A program made the translations under genes and the position numbers. A DNA stretch of 13,888 bases. Source: Planctomycetaceae bacterium. GTDB lineage: Bacteria > Planctomycetota > Planctomycetia > Pirellulales > JAEUIK01. The DNA lies in NCBI GenBank assembly GCA_015493185.1, contig WGDQ01000055.1, forward strand, positions 1-13,888, in the 5' to 3' direction. The notes under the pieces are model-generated. The model was not told the origin of the DNA. It did not search any database and worked only from the letters and a program-made list of their open reading frames with translations. Positions within the stretch are counted from its first letter, which is position 1. Each line of letters begins with the position of its first letter. Below are positions 6,867-13,336 of the stretch, piece by piece.

Positions 6867-7943
6867 ATGCAAACGATTCTTGTTACTGGCGGTGCCGGCT
6901 TTATTGGCAGTTGCTTCATCCGGCAGACGTTGGCCGAAGATCCCGAAACGCGCGTGATCAATCTCGACGCGCTCACTTATGCCGGCAATCCCGATTCATT
7001 GCGGGATGTGTGGGATGATCCGCGGCACGTTTTCGTGCAGGGGGATATTGGCGACGCGCAGTTGGTGGCCCGATTGCTCAGGGAGCATCGGCCGTGGGCA
7101 ATTGTCAACTTTGCCGCTGAGTCGCACGTCGATCGCTCGATCGACGGGCCGGGAGCCTTTGTGCAAACGAACGTGGTGGGTACGTTCCGACTGCTGGAAG
7201 CAGCGCGTGGCTATTGGACACAGCTTCCCGAGGCGGAGAAAGACGCTTTTCGGTTCTTGCACGTTTCAACCGACGAAGTGTACGGCTCGCTGGGCGAAAC
7301 GGGCTACTTCACAGAAACCACACCCTACGCCCCCAATTCGCCCTACTCGGCCTCGAAGGCCGCCTCGGATCATTTTGTGCGAGCTTATCATCACACGTAC
7401 GGCTTGCCCGTGCTGCTGACCAACTGCTCGAACAACTACGGTCCTTACCAGTTTCCCGAGAAGCTGATACCGCTGATGATTCTCAACGCCGTCGAGGGCA
7501 AGCCGTTGCCCGTGTATGGCGATGGCAAGAACGTTCGCGATTGGCTCTATGTGGAAGATCATTGCCGCGCGATCCGCACCGTGTTGCGGCAGGCCGCCCC
7601 GGGCAGCGAATACAACATTGGCGGTAACTGCGAACGGACCAATTTGCAGATAGTGCACGCCATCTGCGATACGGTCGATCGGCTGTGCCCCGATTTGCCG
7701 CACCGCCCCACGCGATCGTTGATCGAGTTTGTGACCGACCGCCCCGGGCACGATCGGCGCTATGCGATCGATGCGAGTAAAATCCGGAACGAGCTGGGCT
7801 GGCAACCCGAGCAGGATTTCGAGTCGGGCTTGGAACGCACGGTCCGCTGGTATTTGGACAACCGCTGGTGGGTCGACCGCGTGACCTCAGGCACGTATCA
7901 ACGCGAGCGTCTCGGGCTATCTTCGGCAACGCAGGAGGCGTGA
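6867..7943 (+). CDS. rfbB: dTDP-glucose 4,6-dehydratase (RfbB/RmlB)
   Basis: Converts dTDP-glucose to dTDP-4-keto-6-deoxyglucose, the branch point to dTDP-rhamnose and other deoxysugars for surface polysaccharide; NAD-dependent, cytoplasmic, extended SDR family. The 358-residue product has the family length. Seen: nucleotide-binding TGGAGFIGS (7-15), NLDALTYAGN (32-41), FAAESHVDRSID (82-93), catalytic STDEVYG (134-140, with the diagnostic Asp136-Glu137 pair), active-site Tyr160-x3-Lys164 in YSASK, TNCSNNYGPYQFPEKLIP and VRDWLYVEDH. The ATG at 6867 is chosen because the protein begins MQTILVTGGAGF as the family does; the frame opens 21 codons earlier at 6804 but with unrelated residues. rfbA follows on the same strand 344 bases later; rfbC and rfbD are absent from the window. 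Confidence 0.96.
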   Translation: MQTILVTGGAGFIGSCFIRQTLAEDPETRVINLDALTYAGNPDSLRDVWDDPRHVFVQGDIGDAQLVARLLREHRPWAIVNFAAESHVDRSIDGPGAFVQTNVVGTFRLLEAARGYWTQLPEAEKDAFRFLHVSTDEVYGSLGETGYFTETTPYAPNSPYSASKAASDHFVRAYHHTYGLPVLLTNCSNNYGPYQFPEKLIPLMILNAVEGKPLPVYGDGKNVRDWLYVEDHCRAIRTVLRQAAPGSEYNIGGNCERTNLQIVHAICDTVDRLCPDLPHRPTRSLIEFVTDRPGHDRRYAIDASKIRNELGWQPEQDFESGLERTVRWYLDNRWWVDRVTSGTYQRERLGLSSATQEA

Positions 7944-8287
7944 ATCGCTCGGGAGGGTCAGAATCTCCCGGCTCGGTGAGATCTTCCGGTTCGCGGTGAA
8001 GCGCCGGTGCCGAGGTGGTCTTTATCGGTCGTGATCGCGAGCCGAGGAGGACATGCTCCGAAGACGCCTGTTCGCCTCCCTCAGACGACAGCAGGCGAAG
8101 CCGGGGCAGAGTGGCTGTTGCGTACGGCAGCAAGGCGGCTTCGCAACAAACCCCGCCTGGATCGCACGGCTGTGGGGTATCGGGGCGACTGCCTTTACCG
8201 GTGCCTTCACCTGCCGAGCCGGCCTGGCATGTTATTACTTCCTGTTCCACACCGATTCTTTTCGACAGCGAAAGTGAAATTCGAAAC
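7944..8287. other. gap between rfbB and rfbA
   Basis: No gene is supported. A short hairpin CGGGAG/CTCCCG (7950-7955 and 7965-7970) follows the rfbB stop by six bases, without a T-run. A 74-codon frame at 8053-8277 begins two bases after AGGAGGAC, too close for a normal ribosome site, and its product has no motif. The rfbA frame is open back to 8015, but that part is Pro/Ser/Arg-rich and unlike the family. The 344-base gap makes a separate rfbA promoter possible. Confidence 0.5.
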
Positions 8288-9202
8288 ATGGCCACGACTA
8301 CCAGCGAAGCACTTTGCAAAAAAGGGATCATCCTGGCCGGCGGATCGGGCACACGTTTGCATCCGGTCACACGGGCCGTGAGCAAGCAGCTTTTGCCGAT
8401 TTACGACAAGCCGATGGTTTACTATCCGCTGTCGACGCTGATGTTGGCGGGCATTCGCGACGTGCTGTTGATATCCACGCCGCACGACCTGGGTGGCTTC
8501 CAGCGTTTGTTGGGCGACGGTAGCCAGATCGGTATCTCGATTCGCTATGCCGAACAACCCAAGCCCGAAGGGCTGGCGCAGGCGTTTTTAATCGGTCGTG
8601 AGTTTGTGGGCAACGACCACTGCGCGCTCGTTTTGGGCGACAACATCTTTTACGGTCAGGGTTTTCAAAAGATGCTCGGCAACGCCGCTCGGCGGGCGGA
8701 AGGTGCGACCGTGTTTGCCTATGCCGTGCGCGATCCGCAGCGCTATGGCGTGGTGCAAATCGACCAGCACGGTACGGCCATTGCGCTGGAAGAAAAGCCC
8801 GCGGTGCCCAAGTCGAACCTGGCGGTAACAGGGCTGTACTTCTACGACAACGACGTGGTCGACATTGCGGCCAACTTGAAACCCTCAGCCCGAGGTGAGC
8901 TGGAAATCACCGACGTAAATCGGGTTTACATGCAACGCGGCAAGCTAACCGTCGAGCGTTTCACGCGCGGCTTTGCCTGGCTCGATACAGGCACGCCCGA
9001 GTCGCTGATGCAAGCGGCCAATTTCATTGAAGCCATCGAACTGCGCCAAGGCCTGAAGATCGCCTGCATCGAGGAGATCGCCTACAACAAAGGTTGGATC
9101 ACGGCCGAGCAGCTCGAACGCCTAGCCGACGAAATGAACAATTCTTACGGCCAGTATCTTCGCGATCTGCTGGTCAAGCCCGGTGGTGTGTTTCAACGCT
9201 GA
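8288..9202 (+). CDS. rfbA: glucose-1-phosphate thymidylyltransferase (RfbA/RmlA)
   Basis: Makes dTDP-glucose from glucose 1-phosphate and dTTP, the first step of the dTDP-deoxysugar pathway, and feeds the neighbouring RfbB. The 304-residue product has near family length (about 290-305). Seen: nucleotide-binding ILAGGSGTRLHPVT (15-28), KQLLPIYDKPMVYYPLSTLMLAGI (33-56), EQPKPEGLAQAF (89-100), metal-binding LGDNIFYG (116-123, Asp118), YGVVQID, EEKP and the RGFAWLDTGT segment. The ATG at 8288 gives a ten-residue extension ahead of KKGIILAGGSGTRL; the ribosome site is weak. The C-terminus (YLRDLLVKPGGVFQR) is complete. Gene order rfbB-rfbA is inverted with respect to reaction order, and the set lacks rfbC and rfbD. 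Confidence 0.96.
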   Translation: MATTTSEALCKKGIILAGGSGTRLHPVTRAVSKQLLPIYDKPMVYYPLSTLMLAGIRDVLLISTPHDLGGFQRLLGDGSQIGISIRYAEQPKPEGLAQAFLIGREFVGNDHCALVLGDNIFYGQGFQKMLGNAARRAEGATVFAYAVRDPQRYGVVQIDQHGTAIALEEKPAVPKSNLAVTGLYFYDNDVVDIAANLKPSARGELEITDVNRVYMQRGKLTVERFTRGFAWLDTGTPESLMQAANFIEAIELRQGLKIACIEEIAYNKGWITAEQLERLADEMNNSYGQYLRDLLVKPGGVFQR

Positions 9203-9286
9203 TTGAAACGATTGGCCCTTCTGCAAAGTTGGCGACCCTGCTGAAAGACGCATTCCGGGGGGCGAGTGGTTGAGCTTTCTCAACGC

Positions 9287-9314
9287 TGCGTTGCCCAAAC
9301 TGCGTTGTCCAAAG
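9287..9314. repeat. imperfect 14-bp tandem repeat
   Basis: TGCGTTGCCCAAAC (9287-9300) is followed directly by TGCGTTGTCCAAAG (9301-9314), 12 of 14 identical. It lies in the convergent gap after rfbA, next to a small TTGAG/CTCAA hairpin (about 9270-9283). No gene is seen between 9203 and 9496. Confidence 0.6.
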
Positions 9315-9403
9315 ATCGGCATGTGCTTGGATAGGCCTGCGACCAATCTGCTTGGGCAGACGAACCCTGCTTGCCCTTTCTTCGGCTGGCGGTGGCTCCT
9401 CAG

Positions 9404-9420
9404 CGCGGTTTCAGTCCGCG
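9404..9420. repeat. short hairpin in the rfbA-porin gap
   Basis: CGCGG and CCGCG flank a 7-base spacer (TTTCAGT). No T-run follows. It is one of several palindromes in this convergent gap and may contribute to ending rfbA transcripts. Confidence 0.3.
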
Positions 9421-9433
9421 GTAGCAACCGGTT

Positions 9434-9495
9434 GTTTGCTTCTTGCTCGTTCTTGCTCGTGCGGTTCGTGGCCGCACGGTGGCTGCGAAGCAAAC
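9434..9495. terminator. composite two-tier hairpin at the porin stop codon, between convergent genes
   Basis: Outer arms GTTTGCTTC (9434-9442) and GAAGCAAAC (9487-9495) are a perfect 9-bp inverted repeat. Inside them CGTGCGG (9458-9464) and CCGCACG (9472-9478) form a second perfect 7-bp stem with a 7-base loop. The 5' side also holds a perfect 10-bp tandem repeat TCTTGCTCGT (9441-9460). On the minus strand the structure starts one base after the porin TAA. It lacks a T-run, so it would be a U-less bidirectional terminator or an mRNA-stabilising structure. Confidence 0.45.
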
Positions 9496-9496
9496 A

Positions 9497-10996
9497 TTAG
9501 AAGGCCACCTGCCACTGCGTGCGAAACATCGTGCCATCGGCTCCGGCAATGAGGTTGGGGCTCGAGCTGCTGGCCGGATTGCGGTCGAGCACGGTGACGT
9601 CGAACGTGAGTTTGTTGTGATGCGTTCCGTTGATGTACCAGTTGACCCCCCCGGCGTATTCCCAGCCATCGCCGAACAGCCCGTCGACCTGCGAAACGCG
9701 GCCGATCAGCTCGAAACGCTCCGGCACGAGAAAGATGCCCGCATCGACAAAGAAGCCGTGATCGAACAGTCTATCGAGCGGCAATGCGCCGGTGCCTTCG
9801 AGTGCTTGAAGCCAACGAAAATACCATTCGGTGTTGACGCTGATTCCGCGGTATTTGAAACCCATATCGACGGCGTACAGGTAAACGTCGAACGCCGTCA
9901 CCATCACGTTGTTGGCCAGCGCCCCGGGCGTGATGAGCAGCGTGCCGTCGCTCAGGCGGAAACTGGTTTCCTCAGTTGTGCCGCCGCCATCGACGCCCTG
10001 TTGCGAGGTGTAGGTGAAGCTGTGGCCGATCTGCAGGGCCGGCCGGCGATGGTACTCGATGTCGGTATAGCCCTTGCCGAATTCATCCCAGGGCTCCCAC
10101 CAAAAGCTGGCCGAATAAACGAACTGCTCGTCGAGATCGTCGAATCGCCGGTCGGTTGTCGCGAAGCCATTGCCCACAAACAGTTCGTAGTGGGCCGCAT
10201 CGCCCAGCTCACCCATGGCCCAGATACCAACCGAGCGGTCGGGACGGAAAAACGTGGTGGCCATCGAACGGTCGGCAAAACGAAACCGCGACGAGCTGAG
10301 CAGCCACGCCCGACTGCCTGGCACCTTCGACTTTCCGACATAGAAATTGAACGCGTCGCTAAAGCTGTAATACACCCAGGTGTCGTGTGCCACCAGCCGG
10401 TGGTTGTCGTCGGTGTCGAAGTCGATGTTCAGATAATAGTGCAGGTTGGGGTCGATCATCGTGGCGCGGAACTCGAGTCGGCCCCGTTCGACTTCGAAAT
10501 CGTTGCGGCTGTGGATCGGTTCTACGTTGCCCGCCTGATCGACGAACGTGGTGATATCGCGTTCGAAGGCGGTGTGTCGCATTTGCAGCCGGCCGTTGAT
10601 GCGAAGTCGGAAAGGGTTGTCGTCGTCGACAGGGCGGATGAGAAATCCTTTCTCGTAGTCGACGTAGAAATCGCTGTTTGCCGGCTCTTCGTCGGGCAGC
10701 GTGAGCAACTCGACGCGTTCGTTCGTGGCGGCCAACTCTGCCTCGAGCGATTCGAGCCGTGGCAGCACGTCGTCGTTCTGCGCTGGCCGGCCTCCAGAGC
10801 CCACCGGTACGGCGGCTGGTCCGGCGTCCATAGGCGATAGATCGCGTGAGGCGTCGTAAGCCGGCATCGGCTGTTGATCAAGGGGATTTGTTTGTGCCCA
10901 AACCGGCCCACACGCGGCTAGCAACGTGCAAACGGTGAGCAACCGGCATCGAAGCCCAAGGATTGTAGTCGCAAGGGAACTGTGCCTCCGAAGCAT
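9497..10996 (-). CDS. phosphate-selective-type outer-membrane porin (OprO/OprP family)
   Basis: A 499-residue outer-membrane beta-barrel of the porin O/P type, probably a passive channel for anions or small polar solutes. Seen in order: a signal peptide (basic start MLRRHSS, hydrophobic core, likely cleavage after PVWA at residue 34); a Pro/Asp-rich linker; a short coiled-coil segment (about 78-99, LPRLESLEAELAATNERVEL), typical of trimeric porins with a periplasmic coil; then from about 110 the barrel with alternating aromatic strands (FRLRINGRLQMRH, RLEFRATM, HYYLNIDFDTDDN, AFNFYVGKSKVP, ERFELIGRVSQVDG). It ends in WQVAF, the terminal Phe used for barrel assembly. The ATG at 10996 has GGAG about nine bases upstream. 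Selectivity for phosphate cannot be read from sequence; no Pho-type neighbour is present. Confidence 0.88.
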   Translation of the reverse strand: MLRRHSSLATTILGLRCRLLTVCTLLAACGPVWAQTNPLDQQPMPAYDASRDLSPMDAGPAAVPVGSGGRPAQNDDVLPRLESLEAELAATNERVELLTLPDEEPANSDFYVDYEKGFLIRPVDDDNPFRLRINGRLQMRHTAFERDITTFVDQAGNVEPIHSRNDFEVERGRLEFRATMIDPNLHYYLNIDFDTDDNHRLVAHDTWVYYSFSDAFNFYVGKSKVPGSRAWLLSSSRFRFADRSMATTFFRPDRSVGIWAMGELGDAAHYELFVGNGFATTDRRFDDLDEQFVYSASFWWEPWDEFGKGYTDIEYHRRPALQIGHSFTYTSQQGVDGGGTTEETSFRLSDGTLLITPGALANNVMVTAFDVYLYAVDMGFKYRGISVNTEWYFRWLQALEGTGALPLDRLFDHGFFVDAGIFLVPERFELIGRVSQVDGLFGDGWEYAGGVNWYINGTHHNKLTFDVTVLDRNPASSSSPNLIAGADGTMFRTQWQVAF

Positions 10997-11451
10997 CCAA
11001 GCTATCTCCCGCTCCGAGTAAATCTCATCACAAAGCCGCCCCCGCCGAGGTGCGCGGTTGCGTCGCTTGTTTCATCGGTAGCGGTTTTACCGAATCTGCA
11101 AGTATTTCCTGTTAAGGCATTTGGTGAAATGACGGTGAATTTGTGCTTGAGCACCGGGGCTTAGGGTGAAGTGGATCGGCGGGGCAAGGGCGACCGTGGG
11201 CAACAAGCTTCGCCGAGCTGCCCAGCTTACCAGCTACAAGAAGAGCAGGCCTTTGCGGTGCTGAAACGCCGTAACACACATGCGACCTGCTACCCCAATG
11301 CATGCTGGCCAGCATGAGACGCGCCGGTGCGTTGGCTTCCTGAATCCGACCGAAGTGCGCAGCCGCGGATGAAGCGGATGAATCAAGCCACGGGCAAGTG
11401 AGCAAGCGGGGAAAAGGTGAGCTGCTCAAGAAAAGAAAGAGAGGGGGAGAT
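10997..11451. other. gene-free gap between the FliL-like and porin genes
   Basis: Should contain the porin promoter, but no convincing -35/-10 pair is seen. The stretch next to the FliL-like stop is purine-rich on the plus strand (about 11426-11450). It also holds a 16-bp perfect palindrome (11301-11316) and a 9-bp tandem repeat GCGGATGAA (11365-11382). No protein or RNA gene is recognised. Confidence 0.5.
11301..11316. promoter_or_regulatory. perfect 16-bp palindrome
   Basis: CATGCTGGCCAGCATG reads the same on both strands with no central spacer. It lies about 300 bases upstream of the porin ATG and 136 bases beyond the FliL-like stop. It could be a dimeric regulator site for the porin; distance and lack of a second copy make this uncertain. 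Confidence 0.35.
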
Positions 11452-12024
11452 TCAGCCCGAGTCGTTCGTGGCCGACTCACCTTTAGCAGAACCGATCAGT
11501 TCGCCGCGCTCGACACGGTCGACCGATAGATTGGTAATGATCACCTCGGAAACGGCCTGCATTTCAAGGCTTTGGTTGATCAGTTCTTGAAGTTGTCGCT
11601 TGAGTTCGGCAAGCGTGGGGTCCTCGAAATCGGCCTCGTGGGCCTGCCGTAAAAGCTGTTCGATGTCCTGTTCCACCTTGAATCGTCGGGCCTTCAGGCG
11701 TGTTCGCGCGGCCTCGTCGAGCTCGTCGACCAGGCTGATGTGCAGGTCGAACGATGCCTCGGCGATCGACGACTGCGGTCGATGGTCGCCGACGTATTCA
11801 TAGGTTCCCAGGCTGATTTCGTGTGGCTCGTCCGCGCGGTCTTTGACCAGTAAGTGGCCGATGTACCAGAAGCCGAGCACCTGCACGGTGATCGTGGCCG
11901 CGATCAGCAGAGCAAGGCCTCGCGAGGTGCGAAAAAACGACGTAAGCCTATTTGCAATCGTGGCTTTCGTGTTCTGGTTGTCCGAGCCGCCTTCGGCTTC
12001 AGGGCGGGCTTCGCTGTCGGCCAT
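11452..12024 (-). CDS. FliL-family membrane protein
   Basis: A 190-residue bitopic inner-membrane protein. Seen: an acidic, polar N-terminus (about 1-22), one hydrophobic segment (about 37-60, LALLIAATITVQVLGFWYIG), then a C-terminal domain with the FliL layout: ISLGTYEYVG near 70-79, SFDLHISLVDEL, a charged helix (RRFKVEQDIEQLLRQAH) and the family-typical ending LAELKRQLQELINQSLE...VSEVIITNLSVDR (138-170). FliL sits beside the flagellar stator; stomatin-like and FliL-like proteins also occur outside flagella. No other flagellar gene is in the window. The start is taken as ATG 12024 (AAAGG about nine bases upstream) and not the in-frame TTG at 12048, which has no ribosome site. The family call is by pattern recognition and moderately sure. 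Confidence 0.7.
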   Translation of the reverse strand: MADSEARPEAEGGSDNQNTKATIANRLTSFFRTSRGLALLIAATITVQVLGFWYIGHLLVKDRADEPHEISLGTYEYVGDHRPQSSIAEASFDLHISLVDELDEAARTRLKARRFKVEQDIEQLLRQAHEADFEDPTLAELKRQLQELINQSLEMQAVSEVIITNLSVDRVERGELIGSAKGESATNDSG

Positions 12025-12087
12025 GGCCGGTGCCTTTCCCGTTGGCAAATCGAGCGTTGGGCAAATAGGCCTCTACAACTGCTAACA

Positions 12088-12096
12088 AGCATAGCA
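12088..12096 (-). promoter_or_regulatory. possible extended -10 for the FliL-like gene
   Basis: On the minus strand TGC TATGCT matches an extended -10 pattern (TGnTAtnnT) about 64 bases upstream of the ATG. No -35 hexamer is seen. Confidence 0.25.
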
Positions 12097-12481
12097 TTCG
12101 TTCGGAGAATTCGTTGGACTGGGGCGTTCTTCTGTAACCTTTTGATAATAAATGGATTGCGTTCATTTCTCTTTCTGCGCCGTATGGGAAGCGCGGACGC
12201 AATCTGGCCCGGAGGGCCGCGATCTGGCCAGGAAAAAGGGTGGGGGCATCACACCAACCTGCCAGGCTGGTCGCGAGATATGTGGCGGTGAAGCGATTTG
12301 GCCCAATGAAAAGTCACGAGGGCCGGAGTTCGCCATCAGTGAAGGGGGGTGGTGCCGTCGAATGGGGGCGCAGTGGGCGACGTGACGAGACCACCTGATG
12401 ATGCCCAAGCTATACCGCGCGAAGCGGTCGGAGTTGCTGTAGAGACGGGCGAAGCTGCGAAGACATTGGACGCCCGAGGCC
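12097..12481. other. gene-free stretch
   Basis: Open frames on both strands have no recognisable protein content. I see no RNA gene, no T-run terminator and no notable repeat here. Confidence 0.5.
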
Positions 12482-12513
12482 GCAATAAGGGGGGCACTTC
12501 CCTTGTTTATTGC
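12482..12513. repeat. hairpin GCAATAA/TTATTGC
   Basis: GCAATAA (12482-12488) and TTATTGC (12507-12513) are perfect inverted arms; GGG and CCC inside them can extend the stem with a bulge. On the minus strand it lies about 20 bases past the T8 tract of the structured element at 12534-12626, so it may be part of the same transcription-end region. Confidence 0.4.
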
Positions 12514-12533
12514 CGCGGCGAATTCGGCAGCGC

Positions 12534-12626
12534 AAAAAAAAGGGGCCTCTGACGTGCCAAACTCCGCATTGGCACTGCCGGATGGCCAGGGGCAGTAACC
12601 ATCCAGCAACCGAACGTCAGAGGCCC
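12534..12626 (-). ncRNA. candidate structured small RNA or elaborate terminator with T8 tail
   Basis: Read on the minus strand. P1 is a perfect 13-bp helix, GGGCCTCTGACGT (12626-12614) with ACGTCAGAGGCCC (12555-12543), followed at once by C and eight T (12541-12534). Within P1 lie P2, CTGGATGG (12606-12599) with CCATCCGG (12585-12578), including one U-G pair, and P3, GCCAA (12573-12569) with TTGGC (12560-12556) around an 8-base loop. A competing 6-bp helix joins ACTGCC in the P2 loop (12596-12591) to GGCAGT just after P2 (12579-12574). It would form a pseudoknot or an alternative fold. The U-G pair would be a C-A mismatch in a plus-strand RNA, and the T-run follows only on the minus strand, so the minus orientation is favoured. 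No known family is recognised. It could instead be just the terminator of an upstream transcript. Confidence 0.5.
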
Positions 12627-12891
12627 GCGGGCCAGCAAAGCTGATAGGGAATCCCGACATTTTTCTGCCGAGATTCGCATTTCTTTCTATGCATGCATTG
12701 TGCCGAACCGGCGCCGATGTGCGGGGTCGACCAATGAATATTCGTTGCAAGTAAATGTCTGAAAGCAGGTTGCGTACGAAAAAGATTTTTAGCTCGCAAT
12801 GCCAGAACATAGCAGACCCTCTATTGGGGCCGTCTTCAGTTTGGACAGCGCGCTGCATCTTGCGAGATCGATCTGCAACAGGTCGCCCTGA

Positions 12892-12943
12892 GTCTCATTC
12901 TGAGAAAGCCCCGCGGGGGCACGTTTTGTCTCGGATTGAGACA
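12892..12943. promoter_or_regulatory. pair of GTCTC-N5-GAGA palindromic sites 36 bp apart
   Basis: Site 1 is GTCTCATTCTGAGA (12892-12905), site 2 TGTCTCGGATTGAGACA (12927-12943, perfect 6-bp arms). Their centres lie 36 bases apart. A CCCCGCGGGG palindrome (12909-12918) lies between them. This could be a double operator or a duplicated unit; on the minus strand a 52-codon frame at 12789-12944 reads across both. Confidence 0.4.
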
Positions 12944-13009
12944 TTCCCGCAGTCGCAATCTGTGCAGCAGAGACGGAGACAAAAACCTGCCAACCTGCGA
13001 CCGCAAAGC

Positions 13010-13049
13010 AAAAAAACACCCTTCTCGGGCGGTAGGCCCGAAAAGGGTG
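13010..13049 (-). terminator. intrinsic terminator with T7
   Basis: On the minus strand CACCCTT (13049-13043), one mismatch, TCGGGC (13041-13036 complement), a 5-base loop, then GCCCGA, mismatch and AAGGGTG (13023-13017) form a stem of 13 base pairs with one internal mismatch, followed directly by seven T (13016-13010). This is the most classical Rho-independent terminator in the window. It lies 288 bases beyond the stop of the cysteine-rich protein gene, so it ends either a long 3' UTR or a separate RNA encoded in between. Confidence 0.75.
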
Positions 13050-13336
13050 CCTGAGACGGCGAGGTCGTCGGAGAGCTTGGAGCCAGAGACCCCGCTCACC
13101 GCGCGGCAACGCTTTTCGCATTCCCGGCACGGCAGGGGCTTGGACCACGCTCTTCTGGAACCTCGCAACGGGGGAGATTCACGTTGGAAGGCGGCTGATT
13201 GGCAGCAACATCAGGTGAGCCGAAGGCGGCGTTGCGGCGCCTTGCGGCGACCGGCGGTGCGTGGACCCGAAAAAACCGCCGGTGCCGCATGGGCGTACTC
13301 CGCGCCGAAAGCTCACAAGATGCCCGAGGTTTTCGC
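13050..13336 (-). other. structured, apparently non-coding stretch leading into the T7 terminator
   Basis: No protein is supported on either strand. On the minus strand ACCGGCGG (13283-13276) and CCGCCGGT (13257-13250) form a perfect 8-bp inverted repeat, with a T6 run (13275-13270) in its loop. A longer-range pairing joins GAGGT...GGAGAG (13061-13075) with CTCTTC...ACCTC (about 13150-13164). Together with the terminator at 13010-13049 this suggests an RNA product or a structured 3' UTR of the cysteine-rich protein gene. I checked for the signature elements of RNase P RNA, tmRNA, SRP RNA and 6S RNA and saw none. Confidence 0.35.

Noticed and set aside
8053..8277. 74-codon frame before rfbA preceded by AGGAGG
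   Set aside because: The ribosome-like site is only two bases from the ATG, and the product has no recognisable features; the stretch is otherwise unlike coding sequence.
9443..10840. 465-codon open frame on the plus strand opposite the porin gene
   Set aside because: Antisense shadow of a clear porin with signal peptide and terminal Phe; the product shows no motif.
12543..12626. 13-bp inverted arms as ends of a miniature transposable element
   Set aside because: No flanking target-site duplication is seen, the element is only 84 bases, and the T8 tail and inner stems fit an RNA better.
12163..12858. 231-codon minus-strand frame running through the structured RNA element
   Set aside because: It crosses the terminator-like helices and T8, and its product has no motif or even composition; probably a chance open frame.
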